From the NCBI GenBank assembly GCA_947561715.1, contig OX387197.1, positions 17,530,266-17,594,265 of the forward strand: a stretch of DNA of 64,000 nt. The letters are read 5' to 3'. Under the pieces are notes generated by a model that saw only the letters and a program-made list of their open reading frames with translations, did not search any database and was not told the DNA's origin. The DNA comes from Ascidia mentula. Its lineage: Eukaryota; Chordata; Ascidiacea; Phlebobranchia; Ascidiidae. Below, piece by piece: positions 34,400 through 44,652 of this stretch (position 1 is the stretch's first letter; the number at the start of each line of letters is the position of its first letter). The translations under genes were made by a program, and so were the position numbers.

Positions 34400-34790
34400 T
34401 ATCGTTCCTGCGGCATCGTCCTGTTGATAGTGACTCATGAACCCTCAATCTCTGGTGAGCCTATCTTTGATGGCGTTGAAGCGATTAATATGGTGTTGCT
34501 CGACCGTTTCCCTTGCTAGTCTTGATCCTGACATTTTGCAAGACCATTACCCGTATGTCGTCCACGCTATGATAGCGCTCGTTGAAGTGTGCCCCCACTG
34601 GCTTTTCAGTGTTATTGTGTCGGACATCGTTCTTGTGGATATTTATTCTCTTTCGCAGAGTTTGCCCTGTCTGTCCAATGTACAGAGCGTGAACACAACA
34701 ACCATGGCTACAGCGTTGGATTTGTTTCGTTTTGTGTGGCGGCGGTATTTAAAATTACCTCTTTTGTGACGCGTCATGTTTGTAGCAAAA
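34400..34790 (-). mobile_element. Penelope-like retroelement fragment (GIY-YIG end)
   Basis: On the - strand the stretch reads ALYIGQTGQTLRKRINIHKN and continues with KPVGAHFNERYHSVDDIRV. This is the GIY-YIG endonuclease segment found at the C-terminus of Penelope-like elements, preceded by a Cys-rich stretch as usual for them. No reverse transcriptase part is recognised. It is a broken fragment at the deletion site in the shortened gene 3 duplicate. Confidence 0.75.
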
Positions 34791-35120
34791 TTGCATATAG
34801 CTTGACTAAGAACAGATATCAATGCAAAAGCATGTACGAATATGATCCTTAGATCTTTTATCCTGTACGTATTTCACTTTTTTGCATTCTGCTTGGAATT
34901 GTTTCAACTGATAATAAAAGATCGCCTTGCTACAACTTCTACTACACAGCACCACACTTGTAATCGAACGTTTTACAGTGATTAGTTGATATTTTGCGAC
35001 CACCCCCTTTTTGAAAATGTTTTGTAACCGGTACAGATTCGAAACACGCTTTATTGTTTCATAATCGGTGTGCAACACGTCAGAATGTAATGATTTGTGA
35101 AATTGAGACGAGCATAGACA

Positions 35121-36094
35121 TCAAAAGACGATACCTTGATTACTTTGTATACAAAAGCTTATTTTTTGGATCAAAGGCGGTTAAAAGTTAAAATGACGTG
35201 GATCATGTGACAGCAACTTCTGGTCATGTAAGTTGTGACTCGTTGCTATTCTTTCAAATCACGCAATAAGTGTGAGGTGGTAAATAAGATAAAGCATTTG
35301 GTATTTTGAGAGGTTATTTGTACATGGTATTGAGAACTATGTTTCCTTTTATTATGCCAACACTTGTTTTTCTTTGATGACCCCGGAGAAATTATCTAAA
35401 GTAATTTGTGGTTCGTTTTAAACAAAACAATGCGAAACTTTTCAGAAACGTTATAAGATATTATAAGATCAAACAACTCAAACGGTTCGTTGATTGCGTT
35501 GAGACACGCTTTAACCAATACAGATCGAACATAATCGTTTGCGCTCCGTTTGCTGCGTGTTTAGTTCCGGTAACCTTTTTTTAATTTAACATAACGCGCT
35601 CTGTCCAATTCGTTAATTGCTTGAATCTTCCACTAAAATACGAGGCAGTTATGACGTTAGGTAAAGGTGAGTACGTTAACACACCGAAGCTGATCTGTAC
35701 GAGTTAACAACACGTTCATTAATCAATTTCTATGTTGAATCTTGCGTACAAAAGTGTTTTAAGGCTTTGTTGTTATTGGTTTTAAACTGCTTGACAATAT
35801 GCGGGATTAAATAAGTAGGCAGTGTAGGCACTTAATACGTTTACCAATATATATCGTTTTGCAGTATACAAAAAGTACATGTGCAACTACAACAGTGTTA
35901 TGCACTGCATGGATTGGAGCAGTATGTTCATGTTATTATAACATTCACATATGGATTTTAGACTGGATTTATGTCCGTCTCTTTTCAGATTAAATGAACA
36001 GACATTTTCATAATTGCTTTGTCTGTAAATTTAGTTCTCTACTAAATCTTCAGTAGAAAAGTTTGCTTTCGTCAATCTCGCTGTCGTCTTAGGG
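35121..36094. other. Intergenic, nothing recognised
   Basis: AT-rich sequence upstream of gene 4. I see no exon or transposon end. The last part is presumably the 5' flank and leader of gene 4. Confidence 0.5.
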
Positions 36095-38690
36095 ATGTCG
36101 TGGGGGATTTCTCGTCGAGCAGCGATGTTGATTTTCATTTTCGCATATGCTCTTTGCGGTAAGGTTGTGTACTAACGATTGCTATTAATTTACTCTGCAT
36201 AAACGAACGCGTATATGAATTGCACTGTGTTATCTTGAAATGATTGTAATCAAGCAAATAAATAAAACAAATCTACACCATAAAAGCTGTTTTGATGCCT
36301 TTTCGTTGACATGCTTTCCAACACCGGTACCGAGTAAAATTTTTGTTGACGACTCGCGTATAAAATGTACAATGCAGGTATAGCATAAAAATGCCGTTGG
36401 AATTTGAAAAAGAAACGGCACATTGTCACATGATCACAAATCATTATGATGGTTTACAGTAAAAAAAAAAGTTACAAATATTTTTGTGTCGGATACATAG
36501 CACTCATTACTAGAGTCTCTAGAGCCCCGAAATTATCCAAAAATTATTCTAAATGCTAACATATGCTCTAATTACCATTGTGAAGAGTATCGTTATAGCT
36601 ATAGATGCGCAAAAAGTCGACATCGTGTTTGTGGTGGACAGCACCTCATCCATTTCTAACGATGATTTTGCAACATACAAAGCGGCCTTTGCTTCTGCCG
36701 CTGAATTCCTACCCTTGTCCAATAACTTTCACGCTGCTATTCTTCAATATGGAAATCAAAACATTAGAAAGTAAGCATCGTTAAAAAGTGAATCAAAAAA
36801 TTGTGTTAAAAATGCACCCGAATGATATTGGTTGATCAATCGGTAAACTTTCACGCTGCTATTCTTCAATACGGAAACCAGGACGTCACGAAGTAAGCAT
36901 TAAGTGTGTAAACGTAATTGTCCGTACTTCCGTTCCTTTGCATTGGAGTTTGTAACAGTGTTATACCTAAACCAATGCTACTATAAAGACTGACTGTAAA
37001 CGACCACAAAGATATCGTACAAAACTGTAGCACATTTTGGCTATACAATGCATTTAATTTAGCATCGACTATCGTACGGATTCCTTCTATCACTATCCAA
37101 CAAAACTGGGCAACTGCACCGATGTGACTTGTTTCAAAACTGCCGTCAACGACAACATGACCCACCTCCTTGCTGCAAGCACGTTTACCTCAACAGCAAT
37201 TAAGCGGGCTGTTCTGGTGAGTGTTTTCTGGTACATCCGCAGACAAAACGGTTCTTACCTGCGAATGCACTTTGCTCACAACTGTATGCTTATACTCTCC
37301 TTAATCACACTGAAATATATGCGATGGGTGTACGGATATGAACCAAATATGAACGTTGTGCATTATAGATCGATTTTGCTCAATCAACAAATTTTGCCAA
37401 TTCTAAGAAGTTCCTAATTTTGACAACTGACGATCCTGCGATTGACTCAAATACCTTAGCTAAAAGGCAAGTATTGTCAAAAATTGTTTTGTTCAAGGCA
37501 ATGCTGTGGTGCCCAATGTTCTTGCTGGCCGATGGTTGCAGGTAATATAGTGTTTAGATAGTGATAAACAGTTGCCACAAATATCAATTAATGGCGAATG
37601 TATTTGGCAAGCGTACGCGTTGTGGTGATGTGGTTTGGAAATACTACTGCTTGTTGTAAGTTTGTTCCGCATTATGGCGCTACTGAGCGTTTTCGACAGA
37701 GAATTTTCAGATCGCGGGGTATTCCTGAAAGTAGGTTTTCATGAATGCAGTTGTTGCAACACTCATGTAGTATCCTGGTTTAGAAAGTCAAATGTGTGTA
37801 GTGTTTGCTGTTAGGGAGTCTAATAATATTATTTTTCGGTTTTCAGTCATCCTATAAGATTAATTATTAAATAAGGATTTTGGATTAAATACTAAATAAG
37901 GATTAAATATTGAATTTAATAAACATTAAATAGGAAAAAAGTTTTCATCACAAAAAAGAGAAATGCGTTTTGTTCCAGTGTTATCCTCACTCTCACCAAC
38001 AACATCACAGTTTACGCAATTGGCATCGGCCCAAACGCCAACAACGCACAGTTGTTGCAAATAGCTGGAAACGCATCGAGAGTTTTCACGGCGCCTTCTT
38101 TCTCCAATTTCAGTGTTCAATTGCACGTGACCCTGAAAAAGGTTCTTGCTCAAGGTTAGAGTGTATTCGTCAGCTAAGTCGTTCAGTAGTCAACAACCAG
38201 TACTTAATTTTGGCAACAAACCTACAATATGCACAGCGCTTTCATGTTTAGAAACAATACTTAATTTTGTTTGTGTTTTCATACAGCTACTGCTACACCG
38301 GAGATTACTACGACGGTTTTGGATTCTCACACATCAGAGCAAAGAAATACCACCATGGACAACGAAGTTCTTCAAATGCCCACATCCCAGACAACCACAT
38401 CAGGTGATACAGACCAACGTGACCATTACAAACTTTCCAACCTAGTGTTGCGTTGCCTTACTCCTATTATAAAGCTTTCATTTGTCTTTAATTTTTATTG
38501 AAAAAGCAGTGACCAATTGTTAGAGGCGCATAACACATTAAAAACAATCCGATGCGCGCTTTGAGATGACCTGTGCGGTGTAAATTTACCTTACCTTGTC
38601 AATGTTGTATTTATTGCAGGCGCCGCTCCTATAACAGCATCAATTTGGACTGTCTTGTACATGTCCCTTCTAACCATAACTTTTTATTAA
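36095..38690 (+). CDS. vWA surface protein, gene 4
   Basis: Exons: 36095-36158, 36605-36770, 37063-37216, 37369-37466, 37979-38154, 38287-38403, 38620-38690, giving 281 residues. Signal peptide MSWGISRRAAMLIFIFAYAL; vWA domain about 22-219 with VDSTSS, CTDVTCFKTA and LTTDDPAID; a 39-residue Thr/Ser-rich linker (ATATPEITTTVL, QTTTSG); then GAAPITASIWTV and a hydrophobic end, GPI-like. Exon 4 ends at a GC donor. Intron 2 contains a second partial copy of the end of the first vWA exon (about 36848-36892); to its left the sequence is like gene 3, to its right like gene 2. The gene is thus a recombinant of two paralogue types. Coding exons are intact. Confidence 0.88.
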
Positions 38691-40203
38691 AGTATTGTGG
38701 CGTTGAAGGGAGCGCTCTGTCATCACGCTGTGGAAAATGATCACGTTTGTGGAAAAGTGTGGTTACAATAAATACCTGTCCATTGAAACTTCACAAATAC
38801 AGTATTTTTCTGTTCGTTATTTTGCGTGCGACCGCACTTAAACCTATAAAATGTTTGTTTCGTCAGAAAACTTGTTGCCTCTACAATTTCTCGACGATTT
38901 ACCAACACTAAACTAATGTTTTAATGTATTTAAAAACAATTGGCTTTGATGACGTTTTTTGTTGTCTTGCCGATGTATATAATCATTATTGACGTTATGA
39001 TCATGCTTTGTCAACAACATGGCTATCATAAAAGAATGTATCATTACTGAGGTAATACCTACATTTAGCCGTGACGGGAAATGATCAAATAGTCTGGCCT
39101 CATACCCAGGCACCGCAAAGTTTGTAAAGCGTCACTCTTGTATCCACGTCAAAGGGGCACACGTATGTAAAAATTCCTCGCCCAGTACCGATTCGCTGTT
39201 ACGCGCAAGGCGTAACCCTTGAAATGTCAACACCTCGCACAAGATTTTCCTGGTATTTTAGCTATACGCGAAATAATGTTTAATAGGATCGGGTTTAACA
39301 AAACGCGTTTGTTCTAACTTGTTTATTTTACTTCTCAAAATGAGATTGTTTAAGTCACATGGTATAAAATGCTGCGCAGAACTTGATGCAAACAAAGGGG
39401 TGCGACGTATTTATTGGCGTTTGCCGTTATCAATAGCGCGATAAAATAACACCTTTTGTGTGCTTTTCGGACTTGTTTTTTCTGACAATCTGAGTGATGT
39501 CTTTTGTGATATAGCGTTATACATTTTTGGCAATGTACAGCTATATTTTGTGGCACCCATATCAATTACCAAATTGATCAACAAACTGTTTTTTAGAAAT
39601 ATCGGTGATTTAAAACGTTGAAATTTGTGCTGGTGCTGTATCTTGCTGAACCCGGTTGGTTTTATGTCACCTATTCGGATTTTTTCTCTGCTCTACGTGA
39701 TGCGTGAACGTTGCGGTACTGTGACAATTGTACCGAGGTTTCCAGTAAGGCTCTTTTAACGAGTTGAAAAGTAATGTATTTGTTTTCGGAGTGTCGTTTT
39801 GCACGTGTTTCAACCTGGATAAATGGACATCATCAACAAATTTTTCTTTGGCAGTCATGTTGTAACAAAAGTTGATTCAATCTCTCAAATCCTACAAAGA
39901 ATCTATTTTTGTTGCCTTGTGTTGTGTTAATGAAAATCAATAGAAGGAAAACGATATTGAGTTGAGAAGCGCTATTGTATTGTGGTTACAAATAGCAGTG
40001 CATGCAACGCGCGCATTTAACGTTATTTAGCGTGTCGGCTTCCTTGACGGCTAGATGCAACTGAAGCATCACATTAGCGATTCAAGGTAAACTAATTTCC
40101 GCACAGGCTTTTAGGGAACTTCTATTTTAGCCGCGACAGTGGGTTGGGCAGTCACCTACGTGCGCATGTTCTTTGTTCCCTTTTTAAACTTGTGGAACCC
40201 AAC
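38691..40203. other. Intergenic, nothing recognised
   Basis: Unique sequence between the vWA cluster and the tandem 13-kb repeat. Small open frames on the - strand lack any family feature. Confidence 0.5.
38767..38772 (+). promoter_or_regulatory. Polyadenylation signal of gene 4
   Basis: AATAAA lies 77 bases downstream of the gene 4 stop codon. Confidence 0.55.
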
Positions 40204-40577
40204 ATGACTAACGACGTCGATGGGGTGTGACTGAGAAAACAACGTTAACCTTTCAATCGTGTTTCGGGGTAAACGTTTTTCTGTTGAAAAAAGACTACTC
40301 TAGAGTTGCCGGCTAGACTATGACGTTGTCGAAGAAAAAGGTAGCGTCGGGAGACTAAAGGTCTAGGATTACAGCAGTTGGATCGTGAGTTTAGTATTCA
40401 GGGAGTCAATTGCTTTAGTAATTATGTGCTGTGATTGGGAAAAGCGCTAGTCAAAAGCAAGTACTGTATCGAAGCACAGTGCAACATTTTGTTGTTCTTA
40501 GTCCGTGATTTTGTACTTTGTTAAGGTTCTGTAGGAATTATATCAATATTTTGAGCACAACAGAACATACCATCGAC

Positions 40578-42537
40578 ATGCAGCGACTTCTCATAGCGGT
40601 TTCTTTGGTTCAGGTGCTATTTCAGTTTGCTGGTAAGTACAGTTATAAGATTCGAGTTGCAGAACATAACAAAATTGAGTGAGTCGAAAGTGTAACCTAA
40701 ATAATATTGATATATATATATATATATATTTATGTAAGTAACTTTGAAATCTTGTTGACTATACCAAAAATATTTTTATTTTGTTTTCTAGTGTCATCAG
40801 ATGTTCACCTCAGTAAGTATTTGTTGCATGTTATATACTTGAACGTCACTTGCACTTCTGTACTGCATAATAGTATTTCAAATAGGATAAACATGTTTAC
40901 GAAATGTGCAACTTTAAATCAACCCAGAACTTACCTGGGCTTATTCTCGAAACGTATAATGGTGCTTATTGCCAAACAGGACAACACACATAAACCACAT
41001 ACTCAATAATATTTAAACTAAGTTGCAGACACAACCAAATATCGCTATATTAAGACGCATATATGTCCAGGTGCGTGACCTTTGATGGTTGTGTCATATT
41101 CGCAGATAGCCAGGCAATAACATGCACATTGTTGTAACCCGCTTGGATAAAAAAAAAACAAGTACAAAACTTAGGAGACATACCTAGGTGAAACACAAAT
41201 GCTAAACAGCTGCCTAAAAACCATAAGTGCCGCCAAGTTCTGTGACACGAACAGCGTGTTTTCCTTTCAGCAATAAAGCCAATATTCTGAAATTATCTGC
41301 AAACACTGCTTCGCCTATTCGGTCTCGTAGGTGAAGCGTGTCTGGTAACGAACAATATATCTTTGAAACAGTTTGTAGATGTGTCCCCGAAATACGCATG
41401 TTAATTACTCCAACACAGATATTTCAGCAAACGCAACGGGAAGTCCTCTACCGGATAATTCAACTTCTGATTTACCTCCATCCACAACAGGAAGAACCCA
41501 CATTAACACAACCTCCTCAACAGGAACACCATTCAGTACGTCCAGATCATGTGTACAATAAAAATCAGCCAAGTACAATAAATATCAGTTATGCGGTAAT
41601 AATGTCGTTCATTTGAAAATTTTTTTTTTGCTGAGCAAATTTAAACAGAAAAAGTTTATTTGAGTATTTTTTGTCACAGCAAGCCCTTTTACCACAACTT
41701 TACCACCCTTTCCAACTAATTCAACTACTGGCCCAGGTAAGTTTCTTATTCCATTTCGAAATGCAATTGCCGGATAATAGGCGCGAGGTAGATTACTGCA
41801 AAGCAGTGGTCCCCAACTTTTGCGACGCACGCAAAAAGTATTGACGTTCAGTGATGTTATATTATAATGCCAGAGTAGTAACAAATATTTCCAATGCTTC
41901 GCAATTTGGGATCTTCTGCTCCATAGGTAAGATATATAAGAATTTACCGAATAGTGTACATATCACAAAACGATTTATTACATAAATAAATAATTTGTTA
42001 GCAGTGCGGCGCTACTATCTTTACGTTTATCGTATTTATCAGTTATACCGTGTGGCCACATGTGTATCCCGGGCATAATTTCAATTTACATCGATTTTGT
42101 GAAAGTTTTCGGACTTCTGTGAATTATCAATTAAATTACATTAAATTCCAGGTGTGTGCACCAGAGAGCAAGCCGAATACCTTTTCCGCACCCAGAAATG
42201 GCACAACGCCTTGTTGGAATGGCAATCTTCCCTTCACAGTTGGTCTACATGTCCGACCCGAGGTTGCCCTGAGATCCATCGACTCCCGGTGCACATCAAC
42301 TACCTACAACGTCTGGCTACCTGGGTATCTTATTTCGAGGGCTGGTTGTGCGACTACAGAGCATGGATGAACACTGAGCAACGATTTACCGCCAAAGGCT
42401 GCCCCATGCTTGTGCGACGCAAGTACTTCGATCTTTTGTCCTTGTGGAGAGGCAAAGTGATGTTTTATAAGGATGCGTATTACTCGTGGATTAAAGTAGA
42501 ATGTGGCGGGGGCCACGGTACTAATTGGAATGGCTAA
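40578..42537 (+). CDS. Secreted Ser/Thr-rich protein with six-Cys domain (A1)
   Basis: Exons: 40578-40632, 40792-40812, 41419-41535, 41680-41736, 42152-42537; 211 residues. All internal junctions are phase 1 with good GT-AG sites. Signal peptide MQRLLIAVSLVQVLFQFA; then a Ser/Thr/Pro-rich stretch with N-glycosylation sequons (NATG, NSTS, NTTS, NSTTG); then a 129-residue domain beginning VCTREQAEYLFRTQKWHN with six Cys and many Trp and Tyr (STCPTRGC, GWLCDYRAW, KGCPM, VECGGG). I do not recognise this domain. No membrane segment follows, so the product should be secreted or mucus/matrix-bound. The copy-2 gene has exactly the same coding length, which supports the model. An AT dinucleotide run lies in intron 1. 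Confidence 0.82.
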
Positions 42538-42689
42538 AAAGCATATTTACTAACTTTTCGACTTGTGCATTGATTGTCTTTCATACCACTAACATCGCGA
42601 TATGTAGTTGCGTATTAATTGTTTTCATAGAACTGACACACCGTAGTTTCTTCACCTGTTCCAACATTCATTCATGTTATAAAATGTGC

Positions 42690-43142
42690 TAACCCGCAGA
42701 TATCCTTGCGGCGAGGCAAAGTGATGTATTATAAGGATGCGTATTACTCGTGGATTAAAGTAGAATGTGGTGGGGCGTTTGAAGGCCACGAATCTAATTG
42801 GCATGGTTGAACTGGCAGAAAATATGCTTCGGTTTACCATTTGTGGCTAACACCTTGATTGTACAAATTTGTTGAATGTTTTTCTCACTTAAACACATCC
42901 GCTTGTTGATCAAGTCACATGTCAAGTGGCATTGATCATTTTATTTTATTGCATAAACGCAAAGTGGCGTAAAAATTTTGTTGCCTGTTTGCAAAATAGA
43001 GCAAAATAGATTTATTGAGTACACTGCAAGAAACACGTTTAGTGTTGCGAAATAAGAAAACTTTTATAATGTTACATATTGCTCGTGGATTTATAAAGAA
43101 TGCGCTGGGTGACTCGATTCTAGTTGGATTGGCTAACAAGTA
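42690..43142 (+). pseudogene. Relics of extra last-exon copies of gene A
   Basis: About 42700-42810 repeats the end of the six-Cys exon (RGKVMYYKDAYYSWIKVECG), with its own acceptor-like cag and stop. About 43066-43140 is a more decayed repeat (YCSWIYKECAG). They point to small tandem exon duplications. Copy 2 has matching but shorter relics near 55765-55990. Confidence 0.65.
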
Positions 43143-43597
43143 TTTTTACTAACTTTTCGACTTACCTTGATTTTGTTGCACCACTAACATCTGGATTTGC
43201 AGTGGCGTATTAATTGTTTTTTTCACTCACATACCGTAGTTTCCTTACCTGTTACTCCACATGGAACAACTTTTATGTATGTTTTGAAATGTGGTAAGAA
43301 GCGGATTAAGGCAAACGGTTTTATAACAATACAGAATTTACCATATTTGGCTGTGTCCGATTTGAGGAGCTACTTTAGATTGATTGTATTTGCAATACCA
43401 ATCCAATGTTTGAAAATGGCCGGAGTACTGTAAGAAACGTGCGCAACTTGCATAAAAATAATGATAGGTTTGTGAGAATTCACCATGTGGAAGTGTGACT
43501 CTTTTGTACCCAAGTTTTCGTTGATTAATGGCCAACAAAAACGTTTGATTGAGTAAACGAAAAAGAACAAACTCAATTTAAGCTCACATATCGCGTC

Positions 43598-43906
43598 ATG
43601 GAACAATGCAAAACCGTAACCACAGTGTTTAATGTCAGAAGGTTAGGCCCAACGACCATGCCCGAGTGCGAAACAAGCAAAATTGACGTTGGCGTCATCG
43701 TTGACGGAATTTGCCGTCAAGTGAAGTCACGCGATGTGCATTTGTGTGCATCGAAAGGTGGTAAAGTGCTGGCCGGGTTTTTAAAACATAAATTTTCTGA
43801 TTTGCTCACAGGGAATAATCTACATGAATTTTTCGTCTCCATTGCGAAATCCCTAATCTTCCAAATTATGTCACATTTATGGCCCAAACAGGGTCTGCGT
43901 ATCTAG
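43598..43906 (+). CDS. Possible small gene or exon D1 (102 aa), uncertain
   Basis: An open frame starting MEQCKTVTTVFNVRRLGP is kept in both tandem copies (97 aa in copy 2). No family is recognised. Several of the differences between copies change residues, and the C-termini differ, so selection is not evident. It could be an upstream exon of B, about 750 bases away, or chance. Confidence 0.25.
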   Translation: MEQCKTVTTVFNVRRLGPTTMPECETSKIDVGVIVDGICRQVKSRDVHLCASKGGKVLAGFLKHKFSDLLTGNNLHEFFVSIAKSLIFQIMSHLWPKQGLRI

Positions 43907-44652
43907 CATTACAGTAGTTGTTGGGCATTGGAACTTTTTTTTTGAACTAATAACGAAACGTGCTAAGCGCTTTCACACCAAAAAAGGTTGACCAGACAGT
44001 TTGGTGTCAAAAAATTTGGAACGAGTTTATTGTAATTCGTCAACCGAAATTGCAGACAATTAATGTCCGCTGATGATTGGAATTATTTTTTGATAACTCT
44101 AAACCTCGACAGGCACAAAAACAACCTGAAAGGCACGAATACAATTGTCAAGACATGTCCTTTGATTCTGACTGCTGTGTCAAGTGTAGTAATTACATGT
44201 TAATGAAGTGTACAAAGGAATTATAATGTTTTTTTACGTTGTACCGGGCCTCAATGCCCCATTGTTACATACTCACTATTTAATATTCAACATGTTATAA
44301 ACAGTGTGACTGGTGTTCAATTTAATACATACCCCCTTTTCCAGCATTAACGTTTTCATAGGATACAGGTACACAACCAAGAAAAGCATGAGAAACGCTT
44401 TTGTATAGGATTGTGTTTCAGTGCGCTGCGACATATGATATCACCATCACAAAAGTGTAACAACAACTATGGCTTTCAGCTTTATTTTTTTACGTGAAAG
44501 GTTACAGTGGAATGAATTTGGTGCACAAATCGCTACAGATCCATTGAATCATACAAACATTAAAACAGTTGCTCAGTAAAGCTCAAAACTCTAGGTACAA
44601 AATTTAGAAGAGGTTCAGTGTTACCTGTGGGTAAACATTTTTATGCAAGGAA

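Larger units (their letters stand above)
32820..35120. repeat. Shortened direct duplicate of the gene 3 locus
   Basis: About 32820-33430 matches 14320-14950, 33430-34190 matches 15210-15990 and 34800-35120 matches 18460-18830, all in the same orientation. The gene 3 body between is missing, and a Penelope-like fragment lies in its place. Confidence 0.8.
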
